From contig CP051244.1 of NCBI GenBank assembly GCA_017795045.1, positions 1,873,541 through 1,937,540 on the forward strand: DNA of 64,000 nt. Direction: 5' to 3'. Position 1 is the first letter of the stretch; each line of letters starts with the position of its first letter. A program made the translations under genes and the position numbers. The notes under the pieces were generated by a model, which saw only the letters and a list, made by a program, of their open reading frames with translations, had not been told where the DNA came from and did no database searches. This document shows, piece after piece, positions 52,342-60,279 of this stretch. This stretch comes from Allomuricauda sp. GTDB taxonomy: Bacteria > Bacteroidota > Bacteroidia > Flavobacteriales > Flavobacteriaceae.

Positions 52342-54741
52342 ATGATAACCAACACGGAAATAGAGAAACGGGGCAATCAGCACCCCAATCATATAGTAGA
52401 CTTTAAACAGGAGAACCGAAAACTTCTTTTTACCACCCAGAACGGGGTTATTTTGGAAGTATCCATTTTACGGGATAGTGTGGTACGGTTTCGGTATGCC
52501 ACGGAGCATGTTTTTGAACCGGATTTTTCATACGCCATTAGCGATGATGTAAACACGGGATTCAATCAACTTGAGGTACAGGACGAGATTCCTGAATATG
52601 TGGTCACCACCAATAAAATCAAAATCTACATCAACAAATCCAATCTCAAGGTCCAGATAACAGATTTGGAAGACAATGTGCTCAACGAGGATGAGCTGGG
52701 ATTTCATTGGGAAGAGAACTATGATTACGGAGGTAACGTGGTCAAAATGAGTAAAATATGTCATTCCGGTGAAAGCTATTACGGCATGGGGGACAAGGCC
52801 TCGCATACCAATTTAAAGGGCAAGCGGTTGAACAATTGGGTAACGGATTCCTATGCCTATGGTAAGGACCAAGAGCCTTTGTACAAAGCCATTCCCTTTT
52901 ATGTGGGACTCAAGGAAAGCATGGCTTACGGTATCTTTTTTGATAACTCCTTCAGTACCTATTTTGATTTTGCCAATGAAAAAAGGAGCGTGACCAGTTT
53001 TTGGGCCGATGGGGGAGAGATGAACTATTACTTTTTCTACGGTCCCAAAATGAGCCAAGTGGTGGAAGCCTATACCGACTTGACCGGTGTTCCAGAACTA
53101 CCTCCCCTTTGGGCCTTGGGTTTCCATCAATCCAAATGGAGCTATTATCCGGAACGAAACGTAAAAAAAATAGCCTCTACCTTTAGAAAACTCAATATTC
53201 CCTGCGATGCCATTTATCTGGATATTGATTATATGGAAGGATTCAGGTGCTTCACTTGGAACAACCGATATTTCCCCAATCCCAAAAAAATGGTACAAGA
53301 CTTGGAAAAGGATGGTTTCAAGGTAGTTACCATGATAGATCCCGGAATCAAGATTGATCGGGATTATTGGGTGTACCAACAGGCCATGGACCATGGCTTT
53401 TTCTGCCGAAGGGCAGATGGTCCCCACTTTAAGGGGAAAGTATGGCCGGGGGAATGTAAATTTCCCGATTTCACCAATCCAGAAGTTAGGGAATGGTGGG
53501 CAGGTCTGTACAAGGAAATGATTTCTGAAATAGGGGTTCGAGGGGTTTGGAACGATATGAACGAACCTGCCATTATGGAAGTTCCTTCCAAAACGGCCAA
53601 TTTGGATGTACGCCACGATTATGATGGCCATCCCTGTAGTCATAGAAAGGCACACAATGTGTATGGTATGCAAATGGTGAGGGCCACCTATGAAGGTATC
53701 AAGAAATATACCTTTCCAAGAAGACCTTTTGTATTGACGCGGGCCGCATATTCTGGAACACAGCGTTACTGTGCTACATGGACCGGGGACAATGTGGCGA
53801 CTTGGGAACACTTATGGATCGCCAACGTGCAAATGCAACGGATGTGTATGAGCGGGTATTCCTTTGTAGGGTCGGATATTGGAGGTTTTGCGGAACAACC
53901 CAATGGAGAATTGTTTGCCCGATGGGTACAGTTGGCCATTTTCCATCCCTTCTGTCGGGTGCATTCAAGCGGGGACCACGGAGACCAGGAACCTTGGTCC
54001 TTTGGAGAGGAAATCACCAATATTGTTAGAAAGTATATAGAGCTTCGCTATCAATTGTTGCCCTATCTCTATACCATGTTCTATAAGTATATCAATAATG
54101 GTATGCCCATGCTGCAATCCTTGGTTTTTTATGATCAAGAGGATTCCCAGACCCATTTTAGAACCGATGAGTTCCTGTTTGGGGAACATATGTTGGTATG
54201 TCCGGTACAGGAACCCAATGCACAAGGTAGAAGAATGTACTTCCCAAGGGGAAATTGGTACAGCTACTGGACAGATGAAATGATTGAAGGGGGCGTTGAA
54301 AGATGGGTACCTGCAGAAATCTATAAGATTCCTCTTTACGTAAAAGAAGGGGCCATGATTCCAAAATATCCGGTGCAGCAATATGTGGGCGAAAAGGAAA
54401 TCAAAGAATTGAGGATTGATGTCTATTACAAGGAAGGGATAGAGAATTCCAGTGTGTATGAGGACCAGCAAGACGGATATGATTACAAGAAAGGACGGTT
54501 CAGTCTTAGAAAGTTCAGGTTGAGGGGCAAAGAGAACGAGTTGATCATTCAACAGTTCAAGGATGGAAACTTTACGACCTCCTACGATACCTTTAAACTG
54601 AATTTTCACGGTCTGCCCTTTACCATTGGAACCGTAGAGGTGGATAATGAGGAAGTTGACTTTTCAGAAATAAAATTGAACGGCAACAACTCCATAGAAG
54701 TGACCAAGGATTTCACGGAACTCCACCTGATCGGAAAATAA
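52342..54741 (+). CDS. Glycoside hydrolase family 31 alpha-glucosidase
   Basis: 799 aa. The galactose-mutarotase-like N-terminal domain (about 25-230; CHSGESYYGMGDKASHTNLKG) precedes the GH31 barrel. Seen: LWALGFHQSKWSYYPERNV, the IYLDIDYMEGFRCFTW segment, nucleophile region GVWNDMNEPAIM, acid/base area FVLTRAAYSGTQRYCATWTGDN, and SGYSFVGSDIGGF. No signal peptide, so it is cytoplasmic and probably releases glucose from maltodextrins formed from glycogen or imported starch. Follows glgB on the same strand and may share its transcript. Confidence 0.95.
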   Translation: MITNTEIEKRGNQHPNHIVDFKQENRKLLFTTQNGVILEVSILRDSVVRFRYATEHVFEPDFSYAISDDVNTGFNQLEVQDEIPEYVVTTNKIKIYINKSNLKVQITDLEDNVLNEDELGFHWEENYDYGGNVVKMSKICHSGESYYGMGDKASHTNLKGKRLNNWVTDSYAYGKDQEPLYKAIPFYVGLKESMAYGIFFDNSFSTYFDFANEKRSVTSFWADGGEMNYYFFYGPKMSQVVEAYTDLTGVPELPPLWALGFHQSKWSYYPERNVKKIASTFRKLNIPCDAIYLDIDYMEGFRCFTWNNRYFPNPKKMVQDLEKDGFKVVTMIDPGIKIDRDYWVYQQAMDHGFFCRRADGPHFKGKVWPGECKFPDFTNPEVREWWAGLYKEMISEIGVRGVWNDMNEPAIMEVPSKTANLDVRHDYDGHPCSHRKAHNVYGMQMVRATYEGIKKYTFPRRPFVLTRAAYSGTQRYCATWTGDNVATWEHLWIANVQMQRMCMSGYSFVGSDIGGFAEQPNGELFARWVQLAIFHPFCRVHSSGDHGDQEPWSFGEEITNIVRKYIELRYQLLPYLYTMFYKYINNGMPMLQSLVFYDQEDSQTHFRTDEFLFGEHMLVCPVQEPNAQGRRMYFPRGNWYSYWTDEMIEGGVERWVPAEIYKIPLYVKEGAMIPKYPVQQYVGEKEIKELRIDVYYKEGIENSSVYEDQQDGYDYKKGRFSLRKFRLRGKENELIIQQFKDGNFTTSYDTFKLNFHGLPFTIGTVEVDNEEVDFSEIKLNGNNSIEVTKDFTELHLIGK

Positions 54742-54780
54742 TTTTTTGTAATTTCCCTAGACTAAACACTATCATATATT

Positions 54781-55590
54781 ATGAAACGATTTATTCTTAC
54801 CGCCTCCATTTTTTTAGCGGTAGCAGCATGTAAGACAAATCCATTTACGGGAAAAAGCACATTGAACTTTTATCCCAATAGTCAAATATTTCCCATGGCC
54901 TTTGCCCAGTACGATCAGTTTCTGGGAGAGAACAAAGTGATTACGGGAACATCGGATGCCCAAATGATCACTAGGGTAGGGCAGCGGATAGCTTCGGCTG
55001 CAGAGCGCTGGTTGGATGCCAATGGCCATCCGGGATACCTTAAAGACTATAAATGGGAATACAATTTAGTACAGGATGAAACCGTCAATGCCTGGTGTAT
55101 GCCTGGAGGCAAAATTGTATTCTATACCGGAATTTTGCCCATAGCCCAAGGGGAAACCGGAGTGGCGGTGGTGATGGGTCACGAAGTGGCGCATGCCTTG
55201 GCAGACCATGGGGCTCAACGGATGAGTGCCGGTATGTTACAGCAAATTGGAGCTGTGGCTGGGAATGTGGCCATACAGGACCCCGAAAAACGAAACATGT
55301 TCAACCAGGCCTATGGGTTGGGGTCTACCTTGGGGGTTATGCTCCCCTTTAGTAGAGGCCATGAAACCGAAGCCGATAGGATTGGACTACAGATTATGGC
55401 CATTGCGGGTTATAATCCTGATGAGGCTGCCAATCTTTGGAGACGGATGAAGGCAAAATCAGGTGGACAGGCCCCTCCGGAATTTATGAGTACACACCCC
55501 TCCAACGATACCAGAATCCAAAATTTGACCGCTTGGGCACCAGCAGCCAAGCAAGAAGCAAGGAAGTTTGGGGTAACATCATTTAAGTAA
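54781..55590 (+). CDS. M48 family metalloprotease lipoprotein
   Basis: 269 aa with a lipobox VAAC (C17). The gluzincin motif is MGHEVAHAL (H134, E135, H138) and the third zinc ligand lies in GHETEADRIGL. VNAWCMPGGKIVFYTGIL is the substrate-edge strand common to the Oma1/BepA-like M48 proteins, which quality-control outer-membrane proteins in the periplasm. No TPR repeats follow, so it matches the short LoiP/YcaL-like form. It lies 39 bases after the GH31 gene. Confidence 0.92.
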   Translation: MKRFILTASIFLAVAACKTNPFTGKSTLNFYPNSQIFPMAFAQYDQFLGENKVITGTSDAQMITRVGQRIASAAERWLDANGHPGYLKDYKWEYNLVQDETVNAWCMPGGKIVFYTGILPIAQGETGVAVVMGHEVAHALADHGAQRMSAGMLQQIGAVAGNVAIQDPEKRNMFNQAYGLGSTLGVMLPFSRGHETEADRIGLQIMAIAGYNPDEAANLWRRMKAKSGGQAPPEFMSTHPSNDTRIQNLTAWAPAAKQEARKFGVTSFK

Positions 55591-55606
55591 ATTGATTGAT
55601 AACATA

Positions 55607-55688
55607 AAGATGTCATTTCGAATTCGTTAAAAGACCTATTTTTATCTGCGATGGGTCTCTTAACCCTCGGGATGACATCTTCTTTTTT
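55607..55688. repeat. Long imperfect palindrome acting as terminator between M48 and UMF1 genes
   Basis: Outer arms AAGATGTCAT (55607-55616) and ATGACATCTT (55672-55681) continue inward with G-U pairs, and an inner stem GTTAAAAGACC pairs with GGTCTCTTAAC around one mismatch. Seven Ts follow the outer arm. The TGTCATTTCG start resembles dispersed intergenic repeats of flavobacterial genomes. Confidence 0.7.
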
Positions 55689-55702
55689 TAGACACACTAT
55701 AC

Positions 55703-57028
55703 ATGGCACAAGCATTGGCATTAAAAGGAAGTAAAAAACTATTGAACGCTTGGGCTTTCTACGATTGGGCCAATTCGGTATACAGTTTGGTCATTTCCTC
55801 GGCCATTTTTCCCATTTTCTACGGAGCCCTGTTTCGAGTGGCAGGCATAGAGAGAGTGGTCATATTCGGTGGAGAGATAGCCAGAGCCCCCTTGATCAGT
55901 TATGTGACCTCCCTCGCTTTTGTGTTCATTGCTATTGTAACCCCATTGGTTTCGGGAATTGCGGATTATTTGGGGAACAAGCGATTGTTCCTAAAATTTT
56001 TCTGTTACCTCGGTGCCTTGTCGTGTATCGGATTGTACTGGTTTTCCTTGGAGAACATCTATTTCGGACTGGTATGCTATTTCTTTGGCTTGGTCGGATT
56101 TTGGGTGAGTTTTGCCATCAACAATTCCTACTTGCCAGATATTGCCTTTCCTGAACAACAGGATGGAATCAGTGCCAAGGGATTTTCATTGGGGTATGTG
56201 GGCAGTGTTATTTTGTTGATCTTCAATTTGGCCATGGTAATGCAACCCGATGTGTTCGGTATTACGGACAATGGTGGCGAAGTGGCCGAAATCAAGGCGA
56301 TGAAATATTCCTTCATTTCTGTAGGGATATGGTGGATACTTTTCAGTCAGTACACCTTTGCCCACCTGCCAAAAGGATATAAACGGGAAGGGGAACGAAA
56401 AAATATAGTACTCAACGGTTTTAGGGAATTGAAGAGTGTTTGGCACCAATTGGGTGAGAATGTAAGGCTAAAGCGGTATTTGGGTGCTTTTTTTGTCTAT
56501 AGCATGGCCGTTCAGACCATTATGCTCATCGCTACCTATTTTGGGGAAGAGGAAATCAACTGGGGGACCGATAGTGAGCGTACCACAGGGTTGATCATCA
56601 GTATTCTGGTGATTCAAATTGTGGCCATTTTTGGGGCTACCATCACGGCGAGGGTATCAAAAAAGTATGGAAACATCAATACCCTTATGGTGATCAATTG
56701 CATTTGGGTGGCCTTGTGTGTGTATGCCTATTTCCTGCAAACACCGATGGATTTTTACATAGCGGCAAGTTTTGTAGGGGTGGTCATGGGAGGAATCCAA
56801 GCCCTGTCCCGATCCACCTATTCCAAGTTTTTGCCCGAAACCACCGATACCACTTCCTTTTTCAGTTTTTATGACGTGGCCGAAAAAATAGGGATCATCA
56901 TAGGTACTTTTTTATACGGGGCCGTGGCCCAACTCACGGGGAGTATGCGGAACAGTACCATCTTTTTGGGCTTGTTCTTTTTGATCGGGATTTACTTGCT
57001 GACCCGGGTCAATAGTATCAAAAAATAG
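55703..57028 (+). CDS. MFS transporter, UMF1/Atg22-like
   Basis: 441 aa with about 12 membrane segments. The UMF1 family opening NAWAFYDWANSVYSLVISSAIFPIFY is unmistakable, followed by DYLGNKRLFLKFF between helices 2 and 3, LPDIAFPEQQDGISAKGFSLGYVGSVILL, and GGIQALSRSTYSKFLPE. The yeast Atg22 members export amino acids from the vacuole; the bacterial substrate is unknown. It stands alone, 112 bases after the M48 gene, with a terminator behind. Confidence 0.88.
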   Translation: MAQALALKGSKKLLNAWAFYDWANSVYSLVISSAIFPIFYGALFRVAGIERVVIFGGEIARAPLISYVTSLAFVFIAIVTPLVSGIADYLGNKRLFLKFFCYLGALSCIGLYWFSLENIYFGLVCYFFGLVGFWVSFAINNSYLPDIAFPEQQDGISAKGFSLGYVGSVILLIFNLAMVMQPDVFGITDNGGEVAEIKAMKYSFISVGIWWILFSQYTFAHLPKGYKREGERKNIVLNGFRELKSVWHQLGENVRLKRYLGAFFVYSMAVQTIMLIATYFGEEEINWGTDSERTTGLIISILVIQIVAIFGATITARVSKKYGNINTLMVINCIWVALCVYAYFLQTPMDFYIAASFVGVVMGGIQALSRSTYSKFLPETTDTTSFFSFYDVAEKIGIIIGTFLYGAVAQLTGSMRNSTIFLGLFFLIGIYLLTRVNSIKK

Positions 57029-57049
57029 AAAACAGTATATACCATACAC

Positions 57050-57079
57050 AAAAGACCCTGATCAATGTCAGGGCCTTTT
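57050..57079 (+). terminator. Intrinsic terminator after the UMF1 gene
   Basis: AAAAGACCCTG/CAGGGCCTTTT stem (one mismatch) with a T-rich tail, 21 bases past the stop. It also faces the stop of the convergent DUF2807 gene. Confidence 0.75.
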
Positions 57080-57106
57080 GGTTTCTTGATTGATGGCTAA
57101 ACTCCG

Positions 57107-57832
57107 TTATCCTTTTGAAATATCTCCGGAGCCTGATGATTTGCTATTGATTTTCTTGGGATTGCCTCGGTAACTGATATCCCCAGAGCCCGATACCCGG
57201 GCATCAATGGACTGATTGGCGGTAACCCTCACATCGGCAGAACCTGATACGGCAATGGTTACAAAATCGGCATCAAGTTCATAAGCCTTTACATCCCCCG
57301 AACCCGATACTTGAATGTCCAGATCAGTGGTTTTACCGGATAGGTTGATGTCCCCAGAACCGGATAGGGCAGCGTTCACGCTTTTGGCGTCAACAGTCAG
57401 TGAAACATCACCAGACCCCGAAATTCTAGTACTGAAATCATTGGCGACCAAAGTGGTTTTACCCGAAATATCCCCAGAACCGGATAGGGATACCGAGCTT
57501 ATGGATTCAACGGGTACGGTGATACGAATTCCCTTGCCCCAGGAAGATGGCTTAAGATTGACTCCTTTTTCCACTTTGATCAGTAAAGTTCCGTTCTTGA
57601 CTTCGGTTTTAATGTGTTCCAATAGATTGGATTCTCCTTCAAGGGTAAGTTCCCCCTCATTTCCGGATACCAGGTCCACATCGAACCAACCGGCCAAGGC
57701 CACTTCGTCATAATCGCCCACGGAACGTTCAATGGTTACGATATTGCCATCCCCATGGATGCGTTTTCCCCATTGGGCGTTGGTGGTGATTACGGCACAA
57801 AATGCCAGTGTTAGTGTGATTAGTTTTTTCAT
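57107..57832 (-). CDS. DUF2807 (head GIN domain) exported beta-helix protein
   Basis: 241 aa with a signal peptide ending TTNAQ. The C-terminal half has seven SGSGD or SGSAD repeats with the aspartates near residues 121, 142, 161, 180, 200, 218 and 237, i.e. a step of 18 to 21 residues, one coil of a right-handed beta-helix. The N-terminal part (VDLVSGNEGELTLEGE) is the DUF2807 opening. These proteins are exported and are thought to act as adhesins or scaffolds; function unproven. Last gene of the sigma operon. Confidence 0.88.
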   Translation of the reverse strand: MKKLITLTLAFCAVITTNAQWGKRIHGDGNIVTIERSVGDYDEVALAGWFDVDLVSGNEGELTLEGESNLLEHIKTEVKNGTLLIKVEKGVNLKPSSWGKGIRITVPVESISSVSLSGSGDISGKTTLVANDFSTRISGSGDVSLTVDAKSVNAALSGSGDINLSGKTTDLDIQVSGSGDVKAYELDADFVTIAVSGSADVRVTANQSIDARVSGSGDISYRGNPKKINSKSSGSGDISKG

Positions 57833-57868
57833 GATCGTGTTTTTAGTTTTGTTTTTTGATTCGATTTA

Positions 57869-58963
57869 TTAATTCTGATAGAAAGTGATACCTCCATAGT
57901 CACTGGTAATGTTTACCATGTTACCGGAGTTTTCTTTTCCGTAATATCCCTTGAAATATTTTTCATGTGATTTTTCTATGCTGATGTTCAGTTCAAAATC
58001 ATCCTTGCCGCTTACACCGGCATATTCCGTCCTGATCTCAAAATCAAAAGCATACTCGGGATGGTATCCTATTTTTATTCCGGTGTAGTCCGTTCTGATG
58101 GTTACATCACCGGCATCAGGGGCCAGTTGATTTATTTTTAAGGAGCCATAATCCCCGGTTATGGAAACGTTGCCATGGATTTCTCCTAATTTAACGCCAA
58201 TATAATCCCCGTTTCCGGTTATGTTTTTGGCATTGTTCACTTCTATGGAGCCATAATCACTGGAATAGTCCAAATCTCCCATTTCTTCTATGATGGCGTT
58301 GGTGTAATCGGCCCTGACACGCAAGTTACCGGCTTTTTGGATGGTGAACCCTGAGTAATCGGCCACAATTTCACCGCTGTTGATGTAGTCAAAGGTAGAT
58401 CTAGAAGTATAGTCGAACTTGAGTTCGTTGTTCCTACCGCGCAGTTCACCCACATCGATTTTTCCATAATCACATTTTATCTTGGCGTGCCCATCTATGC
58501 GGTCCAAGAAGATGTTTCCATAGTCATTGCTCAGGTTTACGCTGTTCTTTACAGGGAGCTTGATCGTATAGTTCACTTGGACATTTACATTTCTGCGCTT
58601 GCCCCAGTTCCATCCCCAGCTGCTGCCACGATCCCCAAAAAGGGTGCGGGCCGATACCATGCTGGAGCTATTCTCAAAATCCACATCAATCTCGTCCAAG
58701 CGCTCCTGTACGCGGTCCTCATCATTGCCATTGGTCTTGATGTTGACCTCAATGACCACCCGGTTTTCATTCCATGAGGTAATGTTGAGGTTGCCATAAC
58801 TGTTGTTCACTTTAAAGAGCGCATCGGAGTTTACGTTGAACTCTTTTTTAATGGTCTTTTCCTTGGTGTATTTGCCTCCCATCTTCCCCGTACCTGCACT
58901 TAGTGCAAAGGGAAGTAGGGCCAAGGCCAAAAGGGTGATTTTATATCGTAATGTTTTCATCAT
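57869..58963 (-). CDS. DUF4097-like exported repeat protein
   Basis: 364 aa (363 from the second ATG). Signal peptide LLALALLPFALSAG. The body is a beta-helix-like array of about ten DYG/DYT/DYS turns, for example NLSNDYGNIFLD, KCDYGKIDVG, VADYSGFTIQ, SSDYGSIEVN, TGDYGSLKIN and TSDYGGITF, at roughly 18-residue steps. DUF4097-like proteins are exported and often follow ECF sigma and anti-sigma genes. It overlaps the anti-sigma gene by about 20 bases and is followed after 36 bases by the DUF2807 gene. Confidence 0.85.
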   Translation of the reverse strand: MMKTLRYKITLLALALLPFALSAGTGKMGGKYTKEKTIKKEFNVNSDALFKVNNSYGNLNITSWNENRVVIEVNIKTNGNDEDRVQERLDEIDVDFENSSSMVSARTLFGDRGSSWGWNWGKRRNVNVQVNYTIKLPVKNSVNLSNDYGNIFLDRIDGHAKIKCDYGKIDVGELRGRNNELKFDYTSRSTFDYINSGEIVADYSGFTIQKAGNLRVRADYTNAIIEEMGDLDYSSDYGSIEVNNAKNITGNGDYIGVKLGEIHGNVSITGDYGSLKINQLAPDAGDVTIRTDYTGIKIGYHPEYAFDFEIRTEYAGVSGKDDFELNISIEKSHEKYFKGYYGKENSGNMVNITSDYGGITFYQN

Positions 58964-59501
58964 TGAATGATTTTAAGTTTTTGATGTTTTCTATTTGGTT
59001 CAATACCTCTTTTAATAAATCTATTCGGGTCTGGAAGTTGGTGATCATGGCATTCAAAATAATTTTACTGTCACCGCCGTTGACCAAATCCTCTTCTAGG
59101 GATTCATAGTCGTTTTTTAGTTTTTGCAACTGAAATAGGGTGTCATCCACCAATTGTGCCGTTTCGGGCGATTTTTCACTCTCCAATTGCTGTACCTGTT
59201 GCTCAATAAGGTTGGCAAAGTAAAACTCGGTCTGGGAAACCTCTGGAGCGATCTTGACCACTTGTTCTTTCAAGCTGGGTTTTGGTCCCAATGCCTGGAA
59301 GGACAGTACGCCGATCAGCGCAATGGATGCTGCAATGGATAAGGGCTTCCACCAGTTCATCTTCTTTTTGTTGAGGGAAATTGTGCCTTTTTCTTGGTTC
59401 AATTTCTCCAAAAAGCGCCCTTGGTGCCCACTTTGAGGCTCTTCAAGGTCAAATTGTCCGTGCAGCCTCTCAAACAGTTGGTCTAAATTATCCTCTTTCA
59501 T
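58941..59501 (-). CDS. Predicted membrane anti-sigma factor
   Basis: 186 aa from MKEDNLDQLFERLHGQFD. A cytoplasmic N-terminal helical domain (about 1-46) resembles the short sigma-binding heads of flavobacterial anti-sigma factors. A single membrane helix (KPLSIAASIALIGVLSFQAL, about 51-70) leads to an extracytoplasmic helical domain rich in coiled-coil heptads (LIEQQVQQLESE, LFQLQKLKNDYESLEEDL). It overlaps the sigma factor gene by ATGA (59498-59501), as partners do. No HCC-type zinc motif, so the assignment rests on layout and position. Confidence 0.8.
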   Translation of the reverse strand: MKEDNLDQLFERLHGQFDLEEPQSGHQGRFLEKLNQEKGTISLNKKKMNWWKPLSIAASIALIGVLSFQALGPKPSLKEQVVKIAPEVSQTEFYFANLIEQQVQQLESEKSPETAQLVDDTLFQLQKLKNDYESLEEDLVNGGDSKIILNAMITNFQTRIDLLKEVLNQIENIKNLKSFNDENITI

Positions 59502-60061
59502 GGCAAAACGTTTTGGTTCAATTTTTTTCGTAAGCTTTCCTTGGCCCGTGATATGGTGGTCCTGCAATTAGCGTAGCTTATATTCATAATATCACTGATT
59601 TCTTCGTAATCGTAACCTTCAATTAAATGTAAGGTCAAAGAAACTCTGTAATTGTCTTTCAAACTTTTCATGGTCTCCATCACTTTTTGAGCCTTCAGTT
59701 CTGTGTAACCATTGTGGTCTGGAGCAACTTCATCATTATCTTCGACCTTGTACATTATGTCATCCAAGTCCACAGCCCTTGTTTTCTGCTGCTTTTTGTA
59801 CTGATAAATGCTGTTATTGATCACGATCCGCTTTAACCATGCGCCAAAAGTGACCTCCCCTTTAAATGTGTGCAGTTTCGTGAACGCGCTCAAGAACGAT
59901 TCCTGCATTACATCTTCCGCTTCGGCCGAGTCTTTTACAATTCGGTAGGCCGTGTTGAACATGGCCCTGTAATACCGATTGTAAACCTCCATTTGTGCAC
60001 TTTGTTTGCCTTTTAGGCACAGCTCCAGCAGTGCGTCAATATGTTCATTTTGGTGGCTCAA
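59498..60061 (-). CDS. RNA polymerase ECF-type sigma factor (TTG start)
   Basis: 187 aa. Region 2: YYRAMFNTAYRIVKDSAEAEDVMQESFLSAFTKL then FGAWLKRIVINNSIYQYKKQ. Region 4: LIEGYDYEEISDIMNISYANCRTTISRAKESLRKKL. The start is TTG at 60059-60061; an in-frame stop lies at 60095-60097 with no ATG or GTG between, and the next ATG (residue 24) would cut region 2, so TTG is required. It heads a four-gene operon with the anti-sigma and two repeat proteins. The start suggests weak, tightly limited translation. Confidence 0.92.
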   Translation of the reverse strand: MSHQNEHIDALLELCLKGKQSAQMEVYNRYYRAMFNTAYRIVKDSAEAEDVMQESFLSAFTKLHTFKGEVTFGAWLKRIVINNSIYQYKKQQKTRAVDLDDIMYKVEDNDEVAPDHNGYTELKAQKVMETMKSLKDNYRVSLTLHLIEGYDYEEISDIMNISYANCRTTISRAKESLRKKLNQNVLP

Positions 60062-60239
60062 AAAATGAATGGTTTGTCTTATAGAGGTATGAATTTATCA
60101 ATTGTTACACTTTTTTTGGAATTTTTAATTTTTAATGGCACAGGAATTGCCTTTTAACAAATACAAAAAAGCTGTTTGTTGGCTATAAGTATTGATTTTA
60201 AAAGAGTTAAAACAGTTTTGCAAAAGAATAAAAGACATT

Positions 60240-60267
60240 GTCATTTTGTTGATTATGACAAAATGAC
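60240..60267. promoter_or_regulatory. Perfect inverted repeat upstream of lon
   Basis: GTCATTTTGT, 8-base spacer TGATTATG, ACAAAATGAC: a perfect 10-bp inverted repeat ending 12 bases before the lon ATG. It lies where a repressor would block transcription or where an RNA hairpin would hide the start. No regulator can be assigned. Confidence 0.7.
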
Positions 60268-60279
60268 CGAAAAGATGAT

